A stretch of 64,000 nt of DNA from Thalassia testudinum (Eukaryota > Streptophyta > Magnoliopsida > Alismatales > Hydrocharitaceae): the NCBI GenBank assembly GCA_037157565.1, contig JAZHRO010000062.1:1860001-1924000 (forward strand). The letters are read 5' to 3'. Positions 11,289-22,611 of this stretch are shown here, piece by piece. Positions within the stretch are counted from its first letter, which is position 1. Each line of letters starts with the position of its first letter. A program made the position numbers and the translations under genes. Under the pieces are notes generated by a model, which was not told the origin of the DNA, did no database searches, and was given only the letters and a program-made list of their open reading frames with translations.

Positions 11289-12690
11289 TCATCCCTCAAT
11301 GAGGGTGACACTCTCCTTTGGGGGAACCTGGGCCAGGAAGTGTTTCAATCTTTGACCATTAATTGTAAAAGTGTGCCTAGTGTTTGGATCAGCGATTTCA
11401 ACCGCCCCACTAGAGTAAGGCTTAACCACCCGAAATAGTCTTATCCATTTGGACCTGAGTTTCCCCGAAAAGAGTTTTAGGTGGGCATCAAACAACCAGA
11501 TTTGCTGGTTAGGCTCAAAGGTCTTTCTATGGATGAGTCGATTGCGGACGGCTTTCATTTTCTCCTTATACAGTCGACTATTTACAAAGGCATCCTGACG
11601 AATTTCTTCAAGCTCAGATAGTTGGAGCATCCTCTGCGCACCGGCTAACTGGGAATCCATGTTACATTGCTTGACAGCCTAGTAAGCCCGATGTTCCAAT
11701 TCGACAGGAAGATGGCAGGCTTTGCCAAAGACCAGGCGGTAAGGCGACATGCCTATCGGGGTCTTGAAAGCAGTCCTATATGCCCACAGGGCATCTAGTC
11801 GTGTGGACCAGTCTTTCCTATCAGGTCTCACAGTCTTTTGTAAAATGTTCTTGATTTGTCTATTTGAGACCTCGGTCTGCCCATTTTTTTACGGATGATA
11901 CGGGGTAGCAATGCGGTGGTTAACCCCGTATTTTCTAAGTAGGGCACAGAATTGGGAGTAGATAAAATGACTTCCACCATCACTGATCATGGCCTTTGGT
12001 ATTCGAAATCGGGAAAAGATATTCTGCTTAACAAAGTCCATGACAGTCCTGTGATCGCATCGGTGGGTGGCAACAGCTTCAATCCATTTAGAAACATAGT
12101 CTACCGAGACTAGGATGTACTCGAAGCCGTTGGATAGTGGAAAGGGGCCCATAAAATCGATACCCTAAACGTCGAATATTTCGACAATCAAAATGGGTTG
12201 GAGGGGCATCATATCTTTCTTGGTCATGATCCCCAGCATTTGGTAGCGTGAGCAAGTCTTGGTAAAGTTGTGTGCATCTGTAAATAGGGAGGGCCAGTAG
12301 AATCCAGACTGCAGAACCTTTGCAGCCGTTTTCTTTCCCGAGAAGTGGCCACCACAAGCCTGGTCATGACAGAAGGAAAGCATACTCTGAACTTCGTTCT
12401 CGGGGATACACCTCCAGATAATCTGGTCGGCATAGAGGTGAAACAGCATGGGATCATCCTAGAAATAGTGCTTGGCCTCAGCCGAGAACCTGTCCCTCTG
12501 CTGTCTGGACCAGCTGTGCGGGGTTTGTCCTACAACTAGGTAGTTGACGTAGTTAGCATACCAAGGTAGCCTCTTGTCTTGCACAACCATAATGTGTTCA
12601 TCGGGGAAGGCGTCAGATAGAGGTAGGGAGGGTCCAATGTGGTCTGGGTGAAGTTTAGACAAGTGGTCAGCCACTACATTCTTCGATTCG
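11289..12690 (-). pseudogene. A pol: integrase domain
   Basis: This is the retroviral-type integrase that inserts cDNA. The zinc-binding N-terminus is visible (CHDQACGGHFSGKK, then CSRYQ), but the last Cys of the HHCC finger is Tyr, a G-to-A change. The catalytic core has GIDFMGPF, ISDGGSHF (Asp codon near 11981) and QTEVSN. The second Asp and the Glu are 35 residues apart (DD35E). The C-terminus ends with a TINGQRLKHFL tail and shows no chromodomain. Premature stops sit at about 12459, 12165, 11889 and 11680. The frame itself is continuous with RT and RNase H, and it ends with TGA at 11289-11291. Confidence 0.92.
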
Positions 12691-12699
12691 GCCTTGTCG

Positions 12700-13130
12700 T
12701 GGATTTCCAGGTCAAATTCCTACAAAAGCAGGATCCATCTGATGAGCCTGGGCTTTATGTCCTTTTTAGCCAACAGGTGCCGGATGGATGAATGGTCAGT
12801 ATAGATGGTCACGTGGGATCCTAGCAAGTACGATCAGAACTTTTCAAGTCCAAAGACTACAGCGAGCAACTCTTTCTCTGTGACCGTATAATTTCGTTGG
12901 GCTTCGTCCAATGTTTTGCTCGCATAGTAGATCACCACGGGCTTCTTGTCTTGTCTTTGTCTCAGGACAGTGCCTATGGCAAAATCTGATGCATCGCACA
13001 TAATCTCAAAGTCCTGGGACCAGTCCGGGGCCTGAAGTACATGTGCTGTGGAGACTAAGTCCCGGAGGGTGTGATAAGCTTGGATGCAATCAGAAGACAT
13101 GTGGAATATGACTTCGTTGGCCAGAAGGTC
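12700..13130 (-). pseudogene. A pol: RNase H domain
   Basis: This domain degrades the RNA strand of RNA-DNA hybrids. Motifs on the minus strand are FEIMCDASDFAIGTVL (first Asp), YYASKTLDEAQRNY, TVTEKELLAVVFGLEKF (catalytic Glu), then [15 protein letters not shown] replaces what B has as Arg before SYLLGS (12834-12836), and a TAG lies near 12728. The domain stays in the pol frame. It is non-functional through these stops. Confidence 0.9.
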
Positions 13131-13139
13131 AGTTAAGGG

Positions 13140-14010
13140 TTTGGAAAGCTTGGAAAAGTCTTTAATGAACCTTTGGTAGAAGCCAACGTGTCCCAGAAAT
13201 GAGCGGATTTGTCAGACCGAGCTAGGTGGAGGAAGTTTGGAAATCAAATCAACCTTAGCCCGATCTACCTCGATGCCCCTATGTGATACGATGTGACCGA
13301 GGATGATTCCTTCTTGAACCATAAAATGGCTCTTTTCCTAACTTAACACCAGATTAACCTTGATACATTGTTTCAGGATTTTCTCCAAGTTGCTCAAACA
13401 ATGGTCGAATGAATTCCCAAATACAGGTAAATCATCCATAAAGACCTCCAAGTATTCACCCACCATTTCTGAAAAAATGGCTAGCATGCAACGTTGGAAG
13501 GTAGCAGGTACGTTGCATAGCACAAATGGCATTCAATGGAATGCAAACGTGCCGTACGGGCAAGTGAATGTGGTCTTTTCTTAATCTTCCGGAGCAATTG
13601 TGACTTGGTTATATCCTGAATATCCATCCAGGAAGCAAAAATACTTCTGCCCTGCCAATCTTTCAAGGATCTGGTCAATGAATGGCAAGGGAAAATGATC
13701 TTTCTTAGTGGCTTCATTGAACTTCCTATAATCAATACACACTGGCCATGTGGTGGTGGTGCAAGTGGGGATGGATTCACCATGATCATTAGTGACAACG
13801 GTGAGCCCGGCTTTCTTTGGAACCACTTGAGTGGGGCTCACCTAGGAGCTATCGGAGATAGGATAGATGATGTCGGCGTCAAGCCACTTGATAATTTCTT
13901 TCTTAATGACTTTCCGCATGTTTGGGTTTAATCATCTCTGCATCTGGCGGGAGGGGCGTGCCCCATCTTCCAGGTAAATCTTGTGGGTGCAATAGGTGGG
14001 GCTAATTCCT
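13140..14010 (-). pseudogene. A pol: reverse transcriptase domain
   Basis: The RT landmarks are in order. They are VSPTQVVPKKAGLTVV, VCIDYRKFNEATKKDHFPLPF, FCFLDGYSGYNQV (first catalytic Asp), TFTCPYGTFAF, then the intact VFMDDLPVFG catalytic box near 13425-13448, and LGHIVSHRGIEVD. The frame runs from the protease end to the integrase end with no frameshift. By my count there are five nonsense codons in this part (about 13932, 13830, 13581, 13338 and 13215), each one C-to-T or G-to-A step from the codon seen in B or expected for the family. Non-functional. Confidence 0.93.
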
Positions 14011-14682
14011 CTCAAGTCAGAAATGGTCCAACCAATGGCGGCCCGATGTTCTGAAAGGGTCGCGGTCAACCTGAGTTCCTGATCCTTGGTTAGATGAGAA
14101 TTAATAATGATAGGGAAGGTCTGGTCAGGTCCCAGGAAGACATACTTGAGATTCTCGGGTAGTGGCTTGAGCTCGGGTGCGAGTGGAACCACAGTTGACG
14201 GAAAGGGAAAAGGTGGGAGTTGATCAACATCGATCTCCTCAAATGGTGTTATGTGATGGTAATCAGCCTTACAGAGGTCCACGGGTAGTGAAGGGTCAGA
14301 ACAGTCATTACAGGTTTGGTGGTCTGAAACAGAACTAAGGGTGAGGCATTCCTCGACCAGAGTTTTCACGGGATCATGTTCCTCAACACAATCGCAATCA
14401 AAGGGGTTTATCGCCCGGAAGATATCCAATTGCATTTTCTTGTCTCCGAAGGAGATTTCCATACATCCCGTGTCACAATCAATGTTTACCTTAGCCGTAG
14501 CTAAGAAAGGTCTGCCTAAGATTATGGGTGCATTCTGTAGTTTTTCAGGAACTTCCATGTCGAGCACCAAGAAGTCGACCGGGAAATAGAAGTCCTTGAC
14601 CCGTACAATCACATCCTTGCTAACCCCCTTCGGGGTTTTCACTGATCTATCAGCCAGTTGGATGGTGACAGGTGTGGGTGTC

Positions 14683-17372
14683 TGATGAGAGCCTCATCAT
14701 GAGCCATAACTAGCTCATTTTGATCCAATAAAGAAGATAAAAGCTCCTACATAACCTAGAAGAAGGCTTAACTGAAGGAACAAGTGCTCTGAGAAGAAAA
14801 CATGAAATAAAGGTTAAAACTGTAATTTTACCATTGCAGTACATAAACGGGATTTCTCAGAAGCAAAACATAGGTCAAATGGTCAAAATAAGATAAAAAG
14901 AGGGTTGAGTCAATCAGAAATGGGTTTATGTGCAATCTAAGAATTAAATGACACTTGGTAACCCTAAAACAGACCCGCTTAAATTAATAAGGTTCCGGTC
15001 AGGATAAAAATCGAGTAAACCCTCTAAAAATCATGGAAAAACATCCTCTAGGATTTAGAACACTTAATTTGGCCTTTGGAACCTAGTCTGACCTAGATTA
15101 GGGTCCTAGCTCCTCAATTAACCAAATTTGGGTTTTTACACAAAATGTCTAGTCAAACGAGGTCAAACCTGAAATCCAACTTCGCCATTGGATTCCTTAG
15201 GTCCAAATTAGGTTTATACCAAAATTTGGACCTAAGGGGAGGTCATCTTGACCTACTTTGCAATTTAGTACACCTAAATCACAAATAGGTCCCTATCTTT
15301 TGAATATCCTTGCAAAGAGCCCCCCAAGTTCTTCGCCCCCTTTGCAATCCGGTCCTGCTGCCATTGTTAGGGAAGAACCGAGCTCCGATGAGGTTCAAAG
15401 AGGGATTTCTCTCTAATCCCTCAGAGATTCCCTCCCAGAAATGGAAGGGGGATTCTCTGAGGAATTCCCTTCCTTCTAAAGCCAATTACAATCGCTGGTG
15501 TGAACCCAATCTCTCGTGCGAACGCACGAGAGATTTGGGTATCCACCTTCCTTCCAACTTCGGCGAGCCGGCAGACCTAATTGTGCGCTCTCCACGCGTT
15601 GATAGGAGCGGCCAGCACCTATAAAACACCCCCTAGACCCTGCCGCAGGACGGAAGCTTGATTTTGACCGTCTCCCATCTTCGGCCAAATGACCCGCAAG
15701 CTCCGGCAACCTCCTCCCCTCCTTCTCGTCGCTCTGCTGCCATACCAGCAGCAAAGTCCTCTCCGCCTCTTCCTCCCGCGTCGCGCTGTACCCCGCGCGT
15801 GTGCTCCTGACCTCATCTTCGTCGTCGCTTCCTCCCTCAGGGTCTTTCTTCCCCGACGACGGCAGTTACGAGTCATCCTCTCCACCGCCTCCCTTCCTTC
15901 CAGACAACCCCAGATACATTCTCCATCCTCTCCTCTCTCTTTTCCCCCTACTATTTTACTTGATTACCCCTCGATAGTACCTAACCACCTCCATCGTTCT
16001 CGCCTCCGACCGCCCTCCGGCGAGCTGCCCACACCACTCCTCCCCTCCACACGGCTCGCCAACCCCCTCGTGATCTTCGCCTCACCACCAGGAACCCATT
16101 CCATCCCATCACTGCCACTCCAGACCTCCACAAGCACCCCCCGACCAACCCACCATCTCCGGCCACAGGTTGACCTAGGCACGCATGCCTAGGCCGACCT
16201 GCAACCTGCAGCATCGCCCACCGCCTTCGCCGTGCTACGGCAAAGGTTTCCAGCTATTCTGATTGGGCCAATAGGCCGTTCTGTTGGATTTCAGGTGTAC
16301 GCTCCGGCTGCCATTAACAGCCGAAGCAGCAGGGAGCTTGGTGCAGCTTCGGGCATCAGGCTTCCCAGGCTGCAGGTGCAGCAGACTCTCGCGAAGGTCG
16401 CGAAGCGAACGAGGCCAGCCAGTCGCACAGAGGAGCCATCAGCTTGGGCAATCGAGTGACGAAAGCTCTGCGGGCGCGCGTGAAGGCAAGACCGACCAGA
16501 TAGTCCCACATCGTGGGATTACAAAACTCAGGTATCATATAAATTATTTTTGTGTTTTCTTCTTACTGCCTCCGTAAGCACAGGGGTGAGGTCCCTCACT
16601 TTCCCCACACGCCTCGTCCGCGGCTTTACGTTGCGGATCTGGCGGATCCGACCCGACCTAAACCCCCGCACTCCTCGCGCATCACCACTTGCCGGTGCGC
16701 CTGGTCCCGGGTGCGAATCTGACCCGACTACCCGTGTGGCTCTAGGAGAGCGTGCTTGAGTGAACTTCTTGAGAAAAAGAGAGACGCTTGGGTAGAGGGA
16801 CGGGGGTAGGTTTTTGCTACTGTGTGGTGTGTGCAGGAAGGAAGAAGTGACCGAGGCAGCGAACACTTAGCAGCTGAAGAACAGGAAGAGAAGAAAGAAG
16901 AGGCTGTGTAGCAGTGAAAGGAGAAGTCTTCACCGAGAAGAAGAAGAAGAAGAAGGAAGACAAGGCAGAAGAGAGAGAAGAACAAAGAAGAGGCCAAGTG
17001 AAGACTGCAAAGAGATCAGAAGAAAAAGAAGAAGAAAGAAGAAAGGCAAGGCAGGAGAAGAAGGAAGATACAGAAGCAGAAAGGAGAAGAAGAGAGAAAG
17101 AGAGATCACATTTAAGACATCTGATACAGAAATCAGACGTCCAATTCTACTTTTTTTTCACAAATCCTTTTTAAAATTCTCTCTTTGAATCAATTATATT
17201 TGCATTTAACAGTTGTATTCTTTGGTTTTACAAAGTACTGAGATTGCTCCCTGTGTTCGACCTCGGATACTCTAGTTGTTCGAGTAATAAAATTCTTTAT
17301 ATTTGTTTAAACGTTTTGTCGGTTATACTACAACGTAATACGCTTTAAATCCGCACAAAATCGTTGAGAACA
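14683..17372 (+). mobile_element. Solo LTR D1 (D family), inside A protease
   Basis: The LTR starts TGATGAGAGCCTCATCATGAG and ends TTGAGAACA. The TSD is perfect, GTGTC at 14678-14682 and 17373-17377, and the length is 2690 bp. The order of parts defines the family: a 5' terminal hairpin, a 'gene-like' AT-rich U3, a CT-rich block with a 167-codon ORF (15689-16192), the snRNA-like promoter pair (16503-16544), a GA-rich tract (about 16870-17110), an AGACGTC dyad followed by eight T (17117-17158), and a GCTCCCTGTG..GACCTCGG block at 17248. This is the youngest layer of the four-deep stack B-C-A-D1. Confidence 0.95.
16503..16544 (+). promoter_or_regulatory. USE plus TATA-like box in D1
   Basis: GTCCCACATCG at 16503-16513 is a perfect match to the plant snRNA upstream sequence element. 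TATAAAT at 16538-16544 follows after 24 bases. Confidence 0.65.
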
Positions 17373-17750
17373 GTGTCAACTCTCCGAAACCAAATTGGTG
17401 GTACAGGGTTGTTGGAATCAGATTGATAGAAGCACCTAAGTTCAGGAGCGCTCTATCAAATGTCATGTCCTCGATATTGCAGGAAATCAGGGGTGCTCCT
17501 GGGTCAGTTCGCTTGAGCGGAAGGTTGCTTGATATTACGGAACTTGCTTGTTCGGAGAGCATAACCTTCCTAGGTGCTTGAAGTCTTGGCTTACGTTTGG
17601 GTGTACAGGCATCTTTTAAAAACTTGGTGTAAGCCGGGATGTACTTAACGGCTTCGAGGAGCGGAATATTAATCTGTACTTGCTTAAAGATCTCCAAAAG
17701 CTCCTCAGTTTTCACAACATTCTTTTTCTTGATTGTTTCCAAGGCCTCAG

Positions 17751-19591
17751 GGTAGGGTGTCTGAATGTGGATCAGATCTATTTCTAGGTCCTTGGGTTTT
17801 TCTGGTGCCTCTTCTGAGTCAGGTATTTTAGCGGGTGAAGTCTCGGGGAGAGTTAGCCATTTGGGCTCCTAGGTTTTGGTGCCGCTTCTCAAGGTCACCG
17901 CATTCGTAGAGGCATTGGGACCATGGGTTGATCCTTGAGAAGACGAGGATGAAGAAGTACCAAACCCAGGGGGTGTTTGTGGGGCTGGCTGGACCATGTG
18001 AGCCTGCTCGGAATTACCTTGGAACCCTTGCGAATTGGGACCTCTGTTAATTATGTTTCGCGGGTTCGGTTGTGGCTGGGAAGGTAGGGATCCTTGTTGT
18101 TTACAGTCCAAGAGTTGACTTAACTGTCCCTTTACCAAGGTCATTTCCTCCTAATGTTTTTGGTTCATATCAGCCATCATCTTTATTAGGGTGTTCATTT
18201 GGTTTTGTGGAGGAGGGGCCGCTCTATTTTGATTATATGGGGATCTAACTAGTGGTCCTTGTTGATAGGGGCAAGTGTGGCTACTGGTTTAGCCTGGGCT
18301 GGTTTTGGAATTGCGGTTGTTTCTGATTTGTCCAACCAAAGTTGGGGTGGTTACGCCAGCCAGTGTTGTAAGTGTTGGAGAAAGGGTTAGGTTTAGCATA
18401 ACCTTGGATAGCTTGCACATCTTCAAGGATAGCCGATGTCGAAGGAGAGGGAAGAGAGTAATCAAGGGTTGAGGGAGCAAAGGTCCCTCCCTGGAACGTG
18501 GTTAGGGGTTGTTCCAGGTTCAGTTGGGTTAAGGGCTGGACCAGGTCAACATTATGTGCTCCCTTTGCTAGGGAGAAGGTCTGTAATGGGTTCCTGGTCT
18601 GGTTCAGTAGCTCATCAATCTTTTTGTCCACCAATTCCACTCGATCTAGTTTCTTGGCAATGATGTCCATGTCAACCATTCCAGAATTCGCTTGTACCTC
18701 ATAAATCCCCCTACGGGGTTGACTGGACCTGTTAAATTAGATCATGGAGGCATTGTTGAGCGAATTCTCGCTCATGAACTCAAAGAGCTCAAACGTGCTC
18801 TCCTCGTCCTTATTTAGGAAGTTCCCTCCGCATGAGGCATCGACGAAGTTCCGTAAGTTGCTGTCCAAACCATGGTAGAAAATCTAGGCCAATTGCCACC
18901 TTTGTACTTCGTGGTGTGGGCATTTCCTCAAGAGTTCATTAAATCTTTCCCACGCCTCATGGAACTGTTTCCCACCCTGGAGTGTAAAGGTAGTAATAGC
19001 TCTTCTGAGGGCATTGGTCTTTCCTATGGAGAAGAATTTCTTTAGGAATGCATGCCTCAGTTCTTTCCAGGTTGTGATGGGTCGACCTAGGGTTCTAAGC
19101 CAGTGAGAAGCCTTGTCTCTTAACGAGAAGGGAAACATCTTAATTAGAACATTGTCAAGGCTAATGTTCCTAGGTTTCACATTTCGTGCTATGCGGTTGA
19201 GATCCTCTAGGTGCTGGAATGGGTCCTCATTTGAGCTTCCATGGAAATGGCTCTGGATCAGACTTAAGACATTTTGTTTTAGCTCAAAATCATCTCCCCC
19301 TTCAGGGATCCTAAGGTGTGGCTCGACTCTAATAGCAGAAGGATTATAGAAATCGCGGAGGGGCCTCGGTTGATCATGAAATGGTGGTACATCGACTGGT
19401 GGTTGCTCTTGTGGGCCTTGGAAAGGTGGTGGTGGTTGCCCTCTTGGGTTCTGTAACCGGTGCATGGCTTGCATGATAGTGTGGATCTGTTGTTGCTGAA
19501 ACCGGTGGTTTGTATTAATCTGGGCTTGGATAATGACCATTGTGTTTGGTGGGGGTTGGTCCTCAGCCTCATTTACCCTAGGTTTAGCCAT
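17751..19591 (-). pseudogene. gag: A gag
   Basis: The start is the ATG at 19591-19589, preceding MAKPRVNEAEDQ. The ORF is open upstream to 19669, but homology to other Athila gag proteins begins near this Met. A Q/P-rich N-terminus comes first. Then follow RPLRDFYNPSAIR, a helical core with HFHGSSNEDPFQHLEDL, MFPFSLRDKASHWL and FLKKFFSIGKTNALRRAI, and ELLRKCPHHEVQRWQLA. A TAG (18884) stands where B reads on into IFYHGL. The same frame continues with CGGNF, an acidic stretch, FSNTYNTGWRNHPNFGW and a Q/N-rich region. A one-base indel near 18270 shifts the frame. The C-terminal part ends in ASTNAVTLRSGTKT. I see no CCHC zinc knuckle. Confidence 0.9.
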
Positions 19592-20762
19592 GTTTCTAAC
19601 AGAATCACGTCGCCTAGATTTTCGTCCCAAAACAAACAACTTGGGATGTAGTGAGCGTCTCCTGTGCATACACTAGAGAAGAACAGGAGGGGATGCGAAG
19701 AGCGACAGATGCGAGAAGTGTGTTCAATCAAGCAAACAAGCCTAGTCCTTATGGTGTATTCCTTAGGAGACCTAGAAATCTCACAAAGGGTGATTAAGTC
19801 CGTAAGCACTGGACTCTCCTTCCCAAGGCTAATATGGACAGATTGATTACGAGGGGATTGCAGAGAAGGTTCTTCCTTTGGCTTGCGCCTTCGATTCCGT
19901 AGACCCCACAACCGCGGTCGTTTGACACTGCCCCGCAGCCTAGTCACCAGATTCTACCAAGGGAATGAAAGCCAAGTGCCCAGCGAACAAAACCTCGCCT
20001 CTCGAGACTTAACTCAGTCCTGCCTAGGGCATGTCTACTCAATTTTAAAAGGGCTAGGATAGTGCTTGTGCTAGGGTTATGTGATGAGGCGTTGATTGGG
20101 ATGGTGCCTCTTAATTTTTCACTTTCATTGTATGTGCTTCTATCAAAACATGGTTTTCAAGCAAGGATTTTTAAGATGTGTCTTTTAGTATTTCATCCTT
20201 ATTTTAGTGTCTTTTAGGGTTGACGTGCTTTAATGTTTTTAGACAAGTTTCAGTGGGTACGTCAAGTTTTGCACACAACTCGGTGAAAGCAGATTTCTTT
20301 TTATTGTATAGAGGCTCTAAAATCCTAATGTACTCATCCTAATGATCATGCAACTTCTATTAGATGAGTCGATTTTAGGGTTGAGTGGTGCGGAATCCAC
20401 GGTGGCTTCGCAAACACCACTTAAAAAGAGAAAAGAACACTCCAAGAATTTATTCAGAATATTAGAGTGTACATTTTTTTGTGGGGTGATGTGTTAAGGA
20501 TGTGGGTCAAGTAATCATACACCACGTCAATTTCTTTTTAAGTTTTACAAATTTTTTTTAGTTTTTCACGCAAGCAAACAGTCATGAGTGAAGAATTACT
20601 CACTACCGGTCCTTGTTGCACCTACTCCCTTGTTATCGTCATGGGATGCGTCGCTTCGCCATCCAAGTGTCGAATTCCTGCAACCATCAAGTAAAAAGGA
20701 AACAAGGCATTAGATGATGTGAGAATGGATGTAGAATGGAAGTGACAAAACAAATCCGTTGC
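19592..20762 (-). other. 5' untranslated leader of A
   Basis: This is about 1.2 kb between the primer-binding site and gag, without a supported ORF. It begins on the minus strand with pyrimidine-rich sequence and contains short ATGs. A long non-coding leader, which holds the packaging signal in retroelements, is normal for Athila. The minus ORF at 19573-19947 overlaps the gag start in another frame and is not supported. Confidence 0.7.
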
Positions 20763-20781
20763 CTCCTCGGCAAAGGCGCCA
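20763..20781 (-). other. Primer-binding site of A (tRNA-Asp type)
   Basis: The minus strand reads TGGCGCCTTTGCCGAGGAG, five bases inside the 5' LTR. It resembles the complement of the 3' end of plant tRNA-Asp (TGGCGCCGTTGCCGGGGA), the usual primer of Athila and Tat elements, with two visible G-to-T/A changes. Confidence 0.88.
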
Positions 20782-20786
20782 AAAAC

Positions 20787-22234
20787 TGACATGCTTTCGT
20801 GCGTGTGTGTTAAGAAGTGTTGTTATAATTAGCACTTGCAACATCGATTTTAAAGTAAAGAAACGGATGTGAGTCCGAGTGTCGGTCTCAGGGAGGCGTG
20901 AAAATCGGATTTTTCTTGTCACTTATTGTCACGAAAATCGTGGAGTTTTGCTTGCGAAAACGTGCGAGTGAAAAGTGAGAGCGAGAGAGAGAGAGATTAG
21001 GGTTAGAGTCATTTCTTTCTTTAACATGCAACTTGGATAGGAAATAAAGTAGACAACTGAATGGAAAACAACTTCATTAATCATGCAGCTTTAATTCATA
21101 AATTACAAAATTAGATACATGCTTAAACATAAATAAAGTAAAGCTTAAAAGAGAGGAAGAAAGAGAGAGAGAGGGAGGGCAACGAGGCAACCATGGTGGT
21201 GGAGAAGGCTCCGTCGACGGCTCGTCGTCTCCGGCGATTACAAGAGGGCCTAAAGCTAGCTAAGAGGGGTAGAGTAGTTGCAAGGGAAGTGAATGCCTTG
21301 AATGGATGGTTGGAAGGGGTTTACATAGGGAGAAGGACTTTTCAAAAGAACGATTTTAGTGACGTCTAGGGGCTTCACTGACGTTTTTGGAAGGGTTTTA
21401 GCGACGTCCGGGACGTCTCTAAAGCCCTTCCAAAAACATCGGTGAAGCCCCCAGCCTGTCGGTCGCTCGCCCACGCTGTTCTTCCTGTCGCTCGATCCGT
21501 GGGCGGGGCATGAGAGTCGTCCGATTGAAGATCGGACGGCTGAGATCTTTGCCCGGGCATGCTTGGATCGCGCCTTGAGCACTTGTGCGCGCGGGCATCG
21601 TCATCCGGCATGCGTGCGCGCTTGGCCGATCGCTGCTTGAGGGCGCGCCGCGTGGCGCTATCTCGGTCGCCCACTGCTGATCGGGCGGCCCAATTTTGCC
21701 CGAGCGCGATGTCTTCTTCTGATTTCTGTACCGCGCTGCTCGAACTCGCGTTGCGTGGGCATGGGCGTGCGCGTTAACCGCTGTGCTATGCCTGCTGCTT
21801 TGTCGCGGCGATCGCTGGCGTGCGCGCGATTCTCGGTCGTTCGATCAGAGATCGACGGCTGAAGGTGGAAGCAGCACGTGGTGAGCGGGCGCCACGTGGC
21901 GCATCGAGGGCCGTTGATCATCAGATCAACGATCAGAACTTCTTGGGCCCATTGTAGGAGCTCCGGATGTCGGATTTGGTCGATTTTGAGTCCGTTGGAC
22001 TCCGTTCGTCGTTCTGAATCCTATTTGATACAAATGCTTATCTGAGCCCCGTTGTTGGATTGCTCATCTGAGGCATGCTTTGACAAGTGCTTATACAAAT
22101 GGCCATTAATACTGTTTCATAAGCAATCATGCCATATGACGCTTGCAATGCTTCCATTCTATTTATGTTGTGCCTTTTATTCTTAAGATGGGCCATATTT
22201 AACAGAATTATCACCCCCATATGTAGTTTTATCA
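20787..22234 (-). mobile_element. 5' LTR of A
   Basis: It starts (plus strand) TGACATGCTTTCGTGCG and ends TTTTATCA, with GCAAT directly outside. It is 1448 bp against 1351 bp for the 3' LTR. The surplus includes a second TTTAGTGACG..CACTGACG unit near 21353-21390 and sequence near 21770-21830. Around 21394-21420 lies the dyad TTTAGCGACGTCC with its near-complement. A shorter G-box palindrome is at 21889-21902. Confidence 0.93.
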
Positions 22235-22611
22235 GCAATCGTTGATCCGGATCGTTCCGTGCGGTCGGATCTTTCATCTGAGGCTTTGATCTTTGTCATC
22301 CGGCTCTGTGGCCTCCATTCTTTTATGGACTAGTCATGATGCTCTGGTTGTCTGATCAAGACGATTTCGGAAGCATTGGACTCCCATTGTCATCTTGATT
22401 AGATCTGTATGGTTTGATCTGCCATTCGCGACCTCGAATCATCTGTAATTTATTCCATCTCTCTTTTAGGTCATGAAATGATAATATTATCTATGCAACT
22501 AACAAACTAACTATTATGCAAATTACGATGTTTATGAATGCATTGTTCCTAAGTTATGCTAGAATCTAGCTTAATTCAGATGATTTAGGTTGTATGATTG
22601 CTATGCAATCA

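Larger units (their letters stand above)
14020..17750 (-). pseudogene. A protease region and linker, split by D1
   Basis: Right of D1 (17373-17742) stands the start of the aspartic protease, with LLNLGASINLIP. The catalytic Asp of the D-L/T/S-G-A type is Asn (codon 17442-17440, GAC to AAC). Left of D1 (14682 down) the frame resumes with TPVTIQLADRS, VIVRVKDFYFPVDFLVLDM and an LGRPFLAT flap. Removing D1 plus one GTGTC copy restores the reading frame exactly (405 bases between the two starts). A long acidic linker to RT follows (FDCDCVEEHDPVKTL and on). A TAG at about 17869 precedes this block. Confidence 0.9.
8596..22234 (-). mobile_element. Element A: complete Athila-type Ty3/gypsy retrotransposon
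   Basis: A is complete in structure. It has LTRs at 20787-22234 (5') and 8596-9946 (3'), a primer-binding site at 20763-20781, gag-pol on the minus strand, and a PPT at 9947-9960. The TSD is perfect, GCAAT at 8591-8595 and 22235-22239. Without D1 the element is about 10.9 kb. It inserted into solo LTR C. The domain order PR-RT-RH-INT without a chromodomain, and the gag type, place it with Athila. It is inactive, from many nonsense codons, a frameshift in gag, a lost protease Asp and the D1 insertion in protease. Its two LTRs differ visibly, including length changes of tens of bases, so it is not recent. Confidence 0.95.
7395..22611 (-). mobile_element. Solo LTR C, interrupted by element A
   Basis: C occupies 7395-8595 and 22240-22611, about 1573 bp without A. 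It starts TGTTTG, ends GCAATCA, and is flanked by GTGCA (7390-7394) and GTGCC (22612-22616), a duplication with one mismatch. It aligns along its length with the E LTR at 53657-55281, for example the CGGGTTGTTC..AGGGAGGCAATCT block near 7486 and 53750. The orientation is minus by comparison with E, whose internal region lies on its right. It inserted into gag of B after the RKC codons. Short ORFs at 7632-7898 and 8208-8489 are not conserved in E. Confidence 0.88.

Noticed and set aside
15689..16192. 167-codon Pro/Leu-rich ORF in D1 as a protein
   Set aside because: Same reasoning: LTR-internal, CT-rich composition, frame not conserved in sister LTRs.
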